Below, one piece after another: positions 51,927-60,775 of a DNA stretch of 64,000 nucleotides (its first letter is position 1; each line of letters begins with the position of its first letter). Both the position numbers and the translations under genes were made by a program. Origin of the DNA: Hymenobacter sediminicola (GTDB taxonomy: Bacteria > Bacteroidota > Bacteroidia > Cytophagales > Hymenobacteraceae); the NCBI RefSeq assembly GCF_014250515.1, contig NZ_CP060202.1:2353001-2417000 (forward strand), written 5' to 3'. Below the pieces are notes generated by a model. The model was not told the DNA's origin. It did not search any database and saw only the letters and a program-made list of their open reading frames with translations.

Positions 51927-52796
51927 TTACCCTAACCCTTCCGCCGACTCGCCGGGGGCGGGCGTGGCGCTGCCCAGGTGTGGGGTAGGCTTCTGCTGCA
52001 CCGGCAGGCTGGGGCCGAGTTGCCAGTGGGCATTCATATCCCCGATGACATGGTGCGCGGTCAGATCGAACTGGCAGGGCACGATGGACACGAAATTGTT
52101 GGCCAGTGCCCATTCATCAGTATCGGTGCCCTGGTCGAGGTTCACAAATTCGCCAATCAACCAGTAGTAAGGGCGCTTGTAAGGGTCATAGCGCAGGTCA
52201 AACTCCTCCTGCCATTTGGCGCGGGCCTGGCGGCAGAGCCGGATACCAGCAATAGGCGCCTCCGACTTCTTGGGAATATTAACGTTCAGGGCAGTACCCG
52301 TTGGAATGCCGTGCTCCAGCGCCTGCCGAGCAATGTGCTCTACCCAGGCCTCGGCGTGTTCAAAATCGGCATTATGGCCGTATTCGCAGAGTGAAAACCC
52401 GATGGCTGGTAGCCCTTCAATAGCCGCCTCAATGGCCGCCGACATCGTGCCCGAGTACAGCACATTCACCGAGGAGTTGGAGCCGTGGTTGATGCCGGAC
52501 ACGACCAGGTCGGGCTGGCGGTCCTTCAGCACGTGGTGCTTGGCCAGCTTCACACAGTCGGCGGGCGTGCCACTGCATTCATACGACTCAATTCCCTCGA
52601 AAATAGTGCTGGGGTCAAGGCGCAATGACGTACCGATGGTAATGGCATGGCCCATACCAGACTGCGGCGAGTTGGGCGCTACCACCACCACTTCACCGAT
52701 GCGGCGCATTACGCGTACCAGAGTGGCAATGCCGGGCGCAGTAATGCCGTCATCGTTGGAAATCAGAATCAGCGGTTTACGGGGTTTGGCAGTCAC
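51927..52796 (-). CDS. surE: 5'/3'-nucleotidase SurE
   Basis: Metal-dependent phosphatase acting on nucleoside 5' and 3' monophosphates. 289 residues with a GTG start. Signature residues: ISNDDG with Asp15/Asp16, SPQSGMGHAIT, and VSGINHGSN, all in the first 110 residues; the C-terminal portion has the swapped beta element typical of dimers. A Pro/Gly tail (about 265-289) is extra. Cytoplasmic. Transcribed away from the lipoprotein gene at 52945. Confidence 0.95.
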   Translation of the reverse strand: MTAKPRKPLILISNDDGITAPGIATLVRVMRRIGEVVVVAPNSPQSGMGHAITIGTSLRLDPSTIFEGIESYECSGTPADCVKLAKHHVLKDRQPDLVVSGINHGSNSSVNVLYSGTMSAAIEAAIEGLPAIGFSLCEYGHNADFEHAEAWVEHIARQALEHGIPTGTALNVNIPKKSEAPIAGIRLCRQARAKWQEEFDLRYDPYKRPYYWLIGEFVNLDQGTDTDEWALANNFVSIVPCQFDLTAHHVIGDMNAHWQLGPSLPVQQKPTPHLGSATPAPGESAEGLG

Positions 52797-52944
52797 AGGC
52801 AGTAGTATTTAAATCAACAACGGTGGTGCTAAAGGTACGCAGTGGCCGGGCCGGCGTTCAGAAAGTTGCTGAAAGCGGCGCTGCGTTGCCCGGCGGCTAC
52901 AGTGCGGCCCAACGCCCAGGGCCTTCGCCGCGTATCGTTTTAGT

Positions 52945-53670
52945 ATGCGTTCATTTCCTTCTGCTTCTCTGAGTTGCTGCCTCTTGCTGGCTGCCGCTAC
53001 CTTCCTGGCCGCCTGCAATTCGCCGGACACGTCGCGGGCGCCTAGCTCCACCCCCGGTGAAGCGCCGCCCTTTGTACCGGCTACCGGCCCTACCGATGAC
53101 CCGGCGGCATCCAGCCCGGGCGCTACCCCGGGCGCGGCCACAGCGTCAGTGCCAGCAGCAAGCAATCCGCCTGCCCTGTCTACCACCGACTCTTTGCAGT
53201 ATTTGCTCAGTCCGGGCCGAGTGGGGCAGCTTCGCCTTAATATGACCGAAGCCGCTCTGCTGCAGGTGGTGCCATACGAGCGGATGCGCGAAACCAAGCT
53301 GTCCATTGAAGGAATCGACTACCCGGCCTATGAACTGCCTGACCCCAAGCGCCCGTCAGCCCCACCACTGCTGCTGGAAATGGTAGGCGACTCGGCGGAA
53401 GGCTTCCGGCTATGGCGCGTGCGGGTGCGCGACCCGCGCTTTCGCACCGCCGAAGGCATTGGGGTAGGCTCGCCATTTGGGGCGGCCGTGCAGCAATACG
53501 GCATTTCTACGGTAGAACTCGCCGATGCCGGTCTGGTGGCCGTTTCGGACCAAATGCGCATGACCTGGATGCTGGATGCCAAGTCGGTGCCCAACCTACG
53601 CGGTGGCCGCCTCACAGTGGCCGATATTCCACCGGCTACCCGAATCACCGGGGTATTACTTTTCCGGTAG
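52945..53670 (+). CDS. Hypothetical lipoprotein, 241 aa
   Basis: Signal peptide ending at lipobox LAAC (residue about 24), then a long Ala/Pro/Ser/Thr linker (about 25-85) and a compact domain from about 90: LSPGRVGQLRLNMTEAALLQ, LWRVRVRDPRFRTAEGIGVG, FGAAVQQYGISTVEL. The linker suggests a domain held away from the membrane. The C-terminal domain repeats a 'G.lrlnmt...l' and 'i.vGspfgaa...yg' pattern that I have seen in proteins of unknown function, so no role is proposed. Confidence 0.7.
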   Translation: MRSFPSASLSCCLLLAAATFLAACNSPDTSRAPSSTPGEAPPFVPATGPTDDPAASSPGATPGAATASVPAASNPPALSTTDSLQYLLSPGRVGQLRLNMTEAALLQVVPYERMRETKLSIEGIDYPAYELPDPKRPSAPPLLLEMVGDSAEGFRLWRVRVRDPRFRTAEGIGVGSPFGAAVQQYGISTVELADAGLVAVSDQMRMTWMLDAKSVPNLRGGRLTVADIPPATRITGVLLFR

Positions 53671-53793
53671 ACCACTGTGGCTGGAGCTAGTAAACACAGA
53701 AAATTCCTGTACTTTGGCACGTCGGCTGGTTAGCCGGCCTCTGTTATTACCGGACATTATCAGCCGTCAGCCGGCCCGCACCACCTCCCGCGT

Positions 53794-54234
53794 ATGGTTC
53801 TGTTTGAAAACCGCTACCGCACCCACGATTTTGGTCTGCTGCTTCTGCGAGTAGGTATCGGGGTAATGTTCACCATTCATGGCTACCCCAAACTTATTGG
53901 TGGCCCCGAAATGTGGGCACAGGTAGGTGGAGTCATGAAGCTGGTAGGGCTGGACTTTGCGCCCGTGTTCTGGGGGTTTCTGGCCGCCGTAGCAGAAGCA
54001 GTAGGTGGGCAGCTGCTGGCCCTGGGCCTGTTTTTTCGGCTGGCCTGCGCCCTGCTGCTGGGCACCATGATTATGGCCACCATCATGCACGTTAGCGCTG
54101 GTGATGCCTTCGGTGCCTATTCTCACGCGCTGGAATCGGCGTTTCTGTTTCTCGGCCTGCTGTTCACTGGTCCTGGCCGCTACAGCCTCGACCAGATGCT
54201 GTTTCCGTCGCGCACCCTACGGCGGCTGTATTAA
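53794..54234 (+). CDS. DoxX-family membrane protein
   Basis: 146 residues, four helices, of the DoxX/YphA type: LLLLRVGIGVMFTIHGYPKL at the start, then WGFLAAVAEAVGGQLLALGL, MIMATIMHVSAG and an FLFLGLLFTGPGRYSLD end. DoxX-like proteins are tied to quinone or thiol redox at the inner membrane, but the exact role of this subgroup is unsettled. Follows the 52945 lipoprotein gene by 123 bases. Confidence 0.9.
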   Translation: MVLFENRYRTHDFGLLLLRVGIGVMFTIHGYPKLIGGPEMWAQVGGVMKLVGLDFAPVFWGFLAAVAEAVGGQLLALGLFFRLACALLLGTMIMATIMHVSAGDAFGAYSHALESAFLFLGLLFTGPGRYSLDQMLFPSRTLRRLY

Positions 54235-54314
54235 TCGGCGGCATTGTTCTCTGATTTAGCTGGAATGAGCGGCGGCCTGCGCAGGAAGCCGTTTGGTTTT
54301 CCTTCCTTTGCCGC

Positions 54315-56069
54315 ATGCTCTCTTTTCTGCTTTCTACGCTCCTGCTGACCTCGGCTCCGCCGAAAAACGACTGGCGCACGCCCTACGAGTTGGGCAACGG
54401 CAACACTACCACTACCTACGCCGAGTGCATTGGCTTCTACCAGAAGCTAGACGCCGCCTACCCCGAAATAACGATGCGGGAAGCCGGTTTCTCCGATAAC
54501 GGCCTGCCGCTGCACGAAGTGGTAGTGAGCCTTGATGGCGACGCCGACCCGGCTTCGGTGCGGGCCAAAGGACGCCGCGTGGTATTCATTCAAAACGGCA
54601 TTCACCCCGGCGAGCCAGAAGGCATTGATGCGGCCATGATGCTGGCCCGCGACTATGTGCAGCAGAAAAAGCTGCGCCAGCAGCTCACGGACATCACGCT
54701 GGTTATCATCCCGATTTACAACGTGGATGGCTCGCTGAACCGCAACTCCACGACCCGCACCAACCAGAACGGGCCCGAATCGTACGGCTTCCGCGGCAAC
54801 GCCCGTAACCTCGACCTGAACCGGGACTACATCAAGCAGGACTCGCGCAATGCCCGCTCTTTTGCGCAGTTGTTTCAACGCTGGCAGCCCGACGTGTTTG
54901 TGGACACGCACACCTCCAACGGCGCCGACTACCAGCACACCATGACCCTCATTGCCACGCAGCCCAACAAGCTGCACCCGGCCCTGAGCCAGTACATGAG
55001 CAGCCAGCTCCTGCCGGCCCTCTACGGCGGCATGGCGAAGCGCAAAAGCCCGATGACGCCCTACGTGGACTTTGCGGGCCGCACGCCCGACGCGCGCGGG
55101 CTGACGGGGTTTCTGGAAACGCCCCGTTACTCCACCGGCTATACCACGCTGTTCAACACCATCGGTTTCGTGACGGAAACGCACATGCTGAAGGCGTATG
55201 CGCCCCGCGTGAAGGCCCAGTACGACTTTCTGGAGCTGCTGGTACAGGCCGTTGGGCAGCAGAAAGACGCACTGACCCGCGCCCGCACCGAAGCGCAGCA
55301 GCAGCTTCAGACCCAGACCACTTTTCCGCTGGCCTGGAAGCTGGATACCACTGCCGCCGAGAAAACTATGTTTCTGGGCTATGAAGGCCGGATGAAGCCC
55401 AGCGAAGTTAGCGGCCAGCCCCGCCTCTACTACGACCGGAAAGCGCCTTTCTCGCGGCAGATTCCGTACTACAACACCTTCCGCCCCACCGTGCAGGTGC
55501 AGCGGCCCATAGCGTACCTGATTCCGCAAGCCTGGGGCGAGGTGCTGGACCGCCTGCGCCTCTCGGGTGTGCAGCTCCGCCGCCTGCGCCGCGACACGAC
55601 TCTTACGGCCGAAGTCTACTACATCCAGGACTACAAAACCGGCCAGCGCCCCTACGAAGGCCACTACCTGCACAGCGGCGTGGAAGTGCGCCCCACCCAG
55701 CAGCCGATGGCTTTCCGCCAGGGCGACTACGTGGCCCTACTTGACCAGCCCGCCGCCCGCTACCTCATCGAAACACTAGAGCCGCAGGCCACCGACTCGT
55801 TTTTTGCCTGGGGCTTTTTCGACGGCATTCTGCAGCAGAAAGAGTATTTCTCCGACTACGTATTCGAGGATGTGGCTGCCACCCTACTCCGCCAGGACCC
55901 GGCGCTGCGGGAGCGGCTGGAAAAACTCAAGCAGCAGAACCCGGCCTTTGCGGCCAGTGGCGCGGCCCAATTGGATTGGGTATACCGCCAGTCGCCGAAC
56001 TACGAAAAGACCCACCTGCGCTACCCCGTGGCCCGCTGGCTGGGCGGCTCACTCCCGACGGTGGAGTAA
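54315..56069 (+). CDS. Exported M14 zinc carboxypeptidase-like peptidase
   Basis: 584 residues with a short signal peptide (MLSFLLSTLLLTSA). The M14 catalytic domain (about 30-330) has His97 and Glu100 in GIHPGEPEG, substrate-binding Arg170 in LDLNRDY, and the third zinc ligand His199 in DTHTSNGADY; the general-base Glu lies in FVTETHML. The C-terminal 250 residues are an extra domain of unknown function. It should remove C-terminal residues from peptides or wall stems outside the cytoplasm. Confidence 0.88.
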   Translation: MLSFLLSTLLLTSAPPKNDWRTPYELGNGNTTTTYAECIGFYQKLDAAYPEITMREAGFSDNGLPLHEVVVSLDGDADPASVRAKGRRVVFIQNGIHPGEPEGIDAAMMLARDYVQQKKLRQQLTDITLVIIPIYNVDGSLNRNSTTRTNQNGPESYGFRGNARNLDLNRDYIKQDSRNARSFAQLFQRWQPDVFVDTHTSNGADYQHTMTLIATQPNKLHPALSQYMSSQLLPALYGGMAKRKSPMTPYVDFAGRTPDARGLTGFLETPRYSTGYTTLFNTIGFVTETHMLKAYAPRVKAQYDFLELLVQAVGQQKDALTRARTEAQQQLQTQTTFPLAWKLDTTAAEKTMFLGYEGRMKPSEVSGQPRLYYDRKAPFSRQIPYYNTFRPTVQVQRPIAYLIPQAWGEVLDRLRLSGVQLRRLRRDTTLTAEVYYIQDYKTGQRPYEGHYLHSGVEVRPTQQPMAFRQGDYVALLDQPAARYLIETLEPQATDSFFAWGFFDGILQQKEYFSDYVFEDVAATLLRQDPALRERLEKLKQQNPAFAASGAAQLDWVYRQSPNYEKTHLRYPVARWLGGSLPTVE

Positions 56070-56072
56070 AGT

Positions 56073-56441
56073 TCATTTATGCACAGGCTCGTTGATTTCA
56101 GGCTTTTCAACTACATACCTTATCAATATTGTATCTCCGGGCTGCTTGCCAGGGTCGCGCGAATCACCACTATAAGTTTGGCTGTTTACTGCAAATGAAT
56201 ATTTGTAGTAGAATTGATGCGAAACGGGACTGTTGCCTAAGAATTCCTTTTCATTAGTTATTCTGGCCACAGTAGCTGCAACATTGTCACTACTCAAAAG
56301 CCTGGTTCGGGTGTAGCCGGATGATAATTTCCATCCCAAGTGCCCAAAAAGCCCGAAGAGTAGGACAAGGACAAAATACGTATTGAAACCACAACCACTT
56401 GCTTGTTTCTTTTTCTTGTGGTTCACGATTTTGCGCTTCAA
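56073..56441 (-). CDS. Small membrane protein, DUF3592-like
   Basis: 122 residues: a basic N-terminus (KRKIVNHKKKKQ), one helix (about 19-40), then a beta domain with YYKYSFAVNSQTYSGDSRDP and GDTILIRYVVEKPEINEP, the pattern of DUF3592-type proteins (a 'v.Y.f.vnG..y.g....' strand and 'G..v.V.Ynp.nP'). It is noticeably AT-rich compared with the flanking M14 and ABC genes, and lies between them on the opposite strand; a transferred or fast-evolving gene is possible. Confidence 0.62.
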   Translation of the reverse strand: MKRKIVNHKKKKQASGCGFNTYFVLVLLFGLFGHLGWKLSSGYTRTRLLSSDNVAATVARITNEKEFLGNSPVSHQFYYKYSFAVNSQTYSGDSRDPGKQPGDTILIRYVVEKPEINEPVHK

Positions 56442-56525
56442 TGGCTTATTACTTTCCCAGTAGAACTACTAATCTACCAACCAAATAGCCTTACTATTCA
56501 TCATTTCCCTTCTCTAGCTTGCTGC

Positions 56526-57422
56526 ATGGCTATTCTTGAACTCGACAACCTTTCCAAATCATACGGCGGTACCACGGCGCTAAAGGGCCTGACGCTGCAG
56601 GTAGAGCCGGGCAGCGTGTATGGTCTGCTGGGCCCGAATGGCAGCGGCAAAACTACCACGCTGGGTATTGCGCTGGGCGTGTTGCGGGCTTCGGGGGGCA
56701 CGGTGCGCTGGTTTGGGCAGGAGCCGACGGCCGCCAACCGCCGCCGCATCGGGGCGCTGCTCGAAACACCTAACTTCTTCCCCTACCTCTCTGCCCGCCA
56801 GAACCTGCTGCTGGCCGCCGATATCAAGCAAGCCGACACGCGCAGCGTAGATCAGGCGCTGGACAGCGTGGGGCTGGGCACAAGGCAGCACGATGCCTTC
56901 CGGGGCTTTTCGCTGGGTATGAAACAGCGTCTGGCGCTGGCCTCCACCCTGCTCGGCAACCCTGAGGTGCTGGTGCTCGATGAGCCCACCAACGGCCTCG
57001 ACCCACAAGGAATTGCCGAAGTGCGCAGCCTGGTACAACGCCTGGCAGCCGAGGGCAAAACCATCATCCTGGCCAGCCACTTACTCGATGAGATTGAGAA
57101 GGTGTGCACACACGTGGCAGTGCTGCAGCGCGGCGAATTGCGGGCGGCCGGGCCGGTCAGCAACATCCTGGCCACCGCCGACCGGGTGCTGCTCCGCCCC
57201 ACTCCCGAAACCTCCGCCGCACTGGTGCAGCAGGTACTGGCCACCTTGCCGTGGGTATCGGATGTGCGCCCGGAAACCGGCGGCATCCTCAGTGCGGCCG
57301 TAGCGGCTAGCCACGGCCCCGCCGATGTAAACCGGGCCCTTTTTGAGCAAGGCATTGTGCTGGCCGGCCTCGAAGTTCGTCACCGCAGTCTGGAGGCACA
57401 GTTTCTGGAGCTCACGAAGTAG
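56526..57422 (+). CDS. ABC-2 type transporter ATPase
   Basis: 298-residue ATP-binding protein of the CcmA/DrrA type. The ATG at 56526 begins the nucleotide-binding domain; a longer open frame from 56403 is non-coding leader. Walker A GPNGSGKTT at 36-44, signature FSLGMKQR, Walker B VLVLDEPTNGLDP, and a C-terminal regulatory segment (about 215-298). Paired with the membrane gene 78 bases downstream to form an exporter; the substrate is unknown. Confidence 0.93.
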   Translation: MAILELDNLSKSYGGTTALKGLTLQVEPGSVYGLLGPNGSGKTTTLGIALGVLRASGGTVRWFGQEPTAANRRRIGALLETPNFFPYLSARQNLLLAADIKQADTRSVDQALDSVGLGTRQHDAFRGFSLGMKQRLALASTLLGNPEVLVLDEPTNGLDPQGIAEVRSLVQRLAAEGKTIILASHLLDEIEKVCTHVAVLQRGELRAAGPVSNILATADRVLLRPTPETSAALVQQVLATLPWVSDVRPETGGILSAAVAASHGPADVNRALFEQGIVLAGLEVRHRSLEAQFLELTK

Positions 57423-57500
57423 CCAGGATAACGCAGCAAAAACAAGGAATTCCACTTCTTCTGTGTGGCACTCCCAATCCCATATCATCGATCCAAGTAT

Positions 57501-58265
57501 ATGCTTTTTCGCCCTGAGCTCCGCAAGATTCTCCCTTATCGTACCGTCTGGATTATTCTGCTGGCCTACGCGGTGCTGCTGCTGCTGTTTGTGGGAGCTG
57601 GCGGCAGCGTCACGCTGAACGGGCAGCAGCTGGGGCAGTCATTGTATGTGTTTCCGGCGCTGTGGAGCAAACTGGCGTACGTGGCCAGCTACTTCACCAT
57701 GCTGCTGGGCTTGCTGCTCATCATTCTCATCACCGACGAATTTCAGTTCCGCACCTTCCGCCAGCAGGTCATCGACGGAGCATCCGTAGGCGAGCTGGTG
57801 CAGGGCAAGCTGGCCGTGTCGGGGCTGCTGGCGGGTTTTGCGGCGCTGGTGGTATTGGGCGTAGGCTTCTACTTTGGCCTGACGCGCGCCGCTGGCACCG
57901 CCGATCAGGCCGCCGCCGGGTTGCCGGCCGTGCTGCTCTACGGCGTACAGGTACTGGGGCTGCTGTCATTGGCGGCGCTGGTGGCCGTGCTAGTGCGCCG
58001 CAGTGGAGCCGCCATTCTGGTGTTTCTGCTATATCTGTGGGTGGCGGAGCCGCTGCTGCGCCTTTCCCTGCCCGATGAGCTAGACCGCTATTTGCCGGCC
58101 AAAATCTTTAATAGCCTCACACCTATGCCCGGCCAAGAACTGATGGATACGGTAGCGGGGCCTTCGCTGGCACTGCTACCGACGCAGGCGCTGCCGGTGG
58201 CGTTGGCCTACACGGCGCTATTTTGGGGCCTGAGCTACATGGTACTGCGCAACCGGGATTTATAA
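57501..58265 (+). CDS. ABC-2 type transporter permease
   Basis: 254 residues from the ATG at 57501 (MLFRPELRKILPYRTVWIIL). About six membrane helices with the ABC-2 layout: an N-terminal amphipathic start, a large loop, then LLIILITDEFQFRTFRQQVIDG, which includes the conserved 'E...rT.rq.li.G' coupling segment. Partner of the ATPase upstream. Export of a lipid, peptide or drug is possible; no specificity can be read. Confidence 0.9.
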   Translation: MLFRPELRKILPYRTVWIILLAYAVLLLLFVGAGGSVTLNGQQLGQSLYVFPALWSKLAYVASYFTMLLGLLLIILITDEFQFRTFRQQVIDGASVGELVQGKLAVSGLLAGFAALVVLGVGFYFGLTRAAGTADQAAAGLPAVLLYGVQVLGLLSLAALVAVLVRRSGAAILVFLLYLWVAEPLLRLSLPDELDRYLPAKIFNSLTPMPGQELMDTVAGPSLALLPTQALPVALAYTALFWGLSYMVLRNRDL

Positions 58266-58266
58266 C

Positions 58267-59052
58267 TCATTCCTTCACCAGAGAATTGGCGTAATTCACG
58301 ATGAAGGCAAGTTCCCGAGCTACCGTGAAGCTGAGCTTATTGTCTTTGGCATACTGCTCTAGCTGCTTCGCCTGGCCCTGAAACACGGCCAGCAAGTCCT
58401 TTTTGGGGTTGCGCAGCGGGATAATAGCGCCGGCTGGCGTTGCCAGATAGAAGTCGTCTTTTACCTGCGTGTAGGAGCTGAGGTAGCGCCCGCCGCCGTA
58501 GCCGTAGCCTCCGCCATACCCGTAAGGGCCGTTGCTTACGGTGCGCTCTACCAGCGACTCACGCCGCAGCAGCATTCGGGGGCCGTTGCTGAGTTGCTCG
58601 AAGAATGCCGGCGACTTGAAGTCGCTGTAGTCGTTTCCGCGGTTCCAGCGAAAGGTTCGGAACACACGCACCCGGTTCAGATTCTCCGTTTCCGGCCGCA
58701 TCCGAGGCACCCCGTACATGGGGTTGCCATAGAAATAACCATTGCGCGCATCATAGAAATTGTCGTAGTAGCCGCTGCCGCGGCGGCTGTCTACTTCTTC
58801 TCCCTTCACCGCAAAGCTGTTGATGGAAACAGCCGACAGGGTGGTAATGGTCCCATCGGGCTGGGCCATGAGCAGCACGTCCTGGTCGCGACGCAGCGTT
58901 ACGGGGCCCCGTAGCGTGTCGCCGTTGGCGAGCAGAATGGTGCTGCCAGCAAACTCCTGCACCATAGGGCGCTGGCTCTGGGCCTGTGCCGGCAGAATGG
59001 TCAGGAGCTGGGCGGCCAGCACCAGCAGGACGAGTAAGTAGGTGGGTTTCAT
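58267..59052 (-). CDS. Hypothetical exported protein, 261 aa
   Basis: Signal peptide from the ATG at 59052 (MKPTYLLVLLVLAAQLLTIL ending PAQAQ). The first half shows beta strands (LLMAQPDGTITTLSAVSINS); the centre is rich in Gly, Tyr, Asn and Arg (YYDNFYDARNGYFYGN, NGPYGYGGGYGYGG); the end is a helical KKDLLAVFQGQAKQLEQYAK segment. The Gly-Tyr block is low complexity. No family assigned. It ends 2 bases from the convergent permease gene, with no terminator in between. Confidence 0.72.
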   Translation of the reverse strand: MKPTYLLVLLVLAAQLLTILPAQAQSQRPMVQEFAGSTILLANGDTLRGPVTLRRDQDVLLMAQPDGTITTLSAVSINSFAVKGEEVDSRRGSGYYDNFYDARNGYFYGNPMYGVPRMRPETENLNRVRVFRTFRWNRGNDYSDFKSPAFFEQLSNGPRMLLRRESLVERTVSNGPYGYGGGYGYGGGRYLSSYTQVKDDFYLATPAGAIIPLRNPKKDLLAVFQGQAKQLEQYAKDNKLSFTVARELAFIVNYANSLVKE

Positions 59053-59222
59053 AGGAACGGGGCGGTGGGGCAAGATAAGCGCAAGGCCGGCTTTTCCATT
59101 TCATCACGCGCCGGTCCGTTTTCAGACTACCCAAGATATACAGAAGACACCTTGTAGCTATACTTCCTATACACGCAACCAAACAGGAAAGTGCGCAGCC
59201 CACGCTGCGGTAATATGCCCAC

Positions 59223-59264
59223 ACAAAAAAGCCCACAGCCGGAAGGGCTACGGGCTTTTTCATC
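59223..59264 (-). terminator. Terminator after ribBA
   Basis: Imperfect stem AAAAAGCCC..CAGCC/GGGCT..GGGCTTTTT with a short loop and poly-T on the minus-strand side, 29 bases beyond the ribBA stop. Confidence 0.75.
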
Positions 59265-59292
59265 AAGACAAAACAGACTACACTGGCTCCTG

Positions 59293-60546
59293 CTACTCTG
59301 TAGGCAGCATTTCGGCGGCCGTCTGGGCCGGGTGCGGGCCCCGGTCTTTGCTCAGGATGGTGTGCCCCAGCTTGTCGCGCTTGGTGGTCAAGTACGTCTC
59401 GTTGTGCTGATTGGGCTCGATTTCGATGGGCATGGTGTCCACGATTTCGAGGCCGTAGCCGATGAGGCCTGTACGCTTGCGGGGGTTGTTGGTGAGCAGG
59501 CGCATCTTTGAAACGCCCAGGTCGCGCAGAATCTGCGCGCCCACCCCGTAGTCGCGCTCATCCATCCCGAAACCCAGCTCCAGATTAGCTTCCACGGTGT
59601 CGCGGCCTTGCTCCTGCAGCTTGTAGGCGCGCAGCTTGTTGAGCAGCCCGATGCCGCGGCCTTCCTGGTTCATATACACCACCACCCCGCGGCCTTCTCG
59701 CTCAATCTGAGCCATGGCGCGGTGCAACTGCGGGCCACAGTCGCAACGGCAGCTACCGAAAATGTCGCCCGTAACGCAGGAACTGTGTACGCGCGCCAGC
59801 ACCGGTTCGGAACCGCTGATGTCGCCTTTTACCAAAGCCAGATGCTGAGCACCATTGGAGCGCTGGGTGTAGGCAACCAGCTCAAAATCGCCCCACTGGG
59901 TGGGCATTTGCACCGAAATGTCGCGGGTGATGAGGCTTTCCTTTTCGAGACGGTACTTGATGAGGTCCTGCACCGAAATCAGCTTCAGGCCCCATTTCGT
60001 GGCTATTTCGCGCAACTCCGGCAGTCGGGCCATTTCGCCATCTTCCTTCAGAATTTCCACCAGTACGCCGGCCGGCTCGAAGCCCGCGAGGCGGGACAGG
60101 TCGATGGCGGCTTCGGTGTGGCCGGCGCGGCGCAGTACGCCTTCTTTCCGGGCCTTCAGCGGGAAAATATGACCCGGCTTGCCCAACTCCTCTGGCTTGG
60201 TGTCGGGGTCGATGAGAGCCAGGATGGTTTTGCTGCGGTCGGAGGCCGAAATGCCGGTGGTCACGCCGTTTTTCAGCAGGTCGATGCTGACGGTGAAAGG
60301 CGTGGCGTGTAGGGCCGTATTACGGCCCACCATCAGCTCCAGGCCCAACGCTTCGCAACGGTCTTCGATGAGCGGGGCGCACACCAGGCCGCGGCCGTGG
60401 GTGGCCATAAAATTGATGACTTCCGGCGTGGCGCACCGGGCAGCGCAGATGAAGTCGCCTTCGTTTTCACGGTCTTCGTCGTCCACTACTACCACCACCT
60501 TTCCGGCGCGGATATCGGCAATGGCCTCTTCAATGGAATCCAGCAT
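59293..60546 (-). CDS. ribBA: Riboflavin bifunctional enzyme RibBA
   Basis: Two steps of riboflavin synthesis in one 417-residue protein. The N-terminal 3,4-dihydroxy-2-butanone-4-phosphate synthase (about 1-205) has the acidic motif [10 protein letters not shown] at 22-31 and GHTEAAIDL. The C-terminal GTP cyclohydrolase II (about 206-400) has the zinc Cys set in [17 protein letters not shown] and [16 protein letters not shown], then DYGVGAQIL. No FMN riboswitch could be recognised in the 229-base leader. Cytoplasmic. Confidence 0.96.
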   Translation of the reverse strand: MLDSIEEAIADIRAGKVVVVVDDEDRENEGDFICAARCATPEVINFMATHGRGLVCAPLIEDRCEALGLELMVGRNTALHATPFTVSIDLLKNGVTTGISASDRSKTILALIDPDTKPEELGKPGHIFPLKARKEGVLRRAGHTEAAIDLSRLAGFEPAGVLVEILKEDGEMARLPELREIATKWGLKLISVQDLIKYRLEKESLITRDISVQMPTQWGDFELVAYTQRSNGAQHLALVKGDISGSEPVLARVHSSCVTGDIFGSCRCDCGPQLHRAMAQIEREGRGVVVYMNQEGRGIGLLNKLRAYKLQEQGRDTVEANLELGFGMDERDYGVGAQILRDLGVSKMRLLTNNPRKRTGLIGYGLEIVDTMPIEIEPNQHNETYLTTKRDKLGHTILSKDRGPHPAQTAAEMLPTE

Positions 60547-60690
60547 AGCGGATTAAAACAGATGAATGGGACTTCGCGGAGTTGGTTGTTCCGGCGGGAA
60601 CCGGCGCGAAGCTGCTGCTACAACCAGCAACAGTGCCGCGAAGTTACGCAAACGCAGATTGCGAAAATGGGAACTGCCGAGATTCGCGTT

Positions 60691-60732
60691 CTGCCTGATA
60701 AGGCCCAACTTCACCTTGGCCCCATCAGGCAG
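60691..60732. repeat. Hairpin in the ribBA leader region
   Basis: Outer stem CTGCCTGAT/ATCAGGCAG (9 bp) with a further inner GG..CCAA/TTGG..CC pairing and a 7-base loop. It lies between ribBA and the glycosyltransferase gene, both read to the left; it could end the upstream transcript or fold in the ribBA leader. No T-run. Confidence 0.5.
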
Positions 60733-60775
60733 ACAGTAGAGCCGCATCGGCCACGGCCTTGCCGCGCAGGCAGGA

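Noticed and set aside
54447..55673. 408-codon minus-strand frame
   Set aside because: Antisense shadow of the M14 peptidase; no protein-like signature.
60547..60775. FMN riboswitch upstream of ribBA
   Set aside because: The leader has a hairpin with GGTGAAG, but lacks the conserved GGGGCAGGGTGAAATTCCC and CGGCGGT segments.
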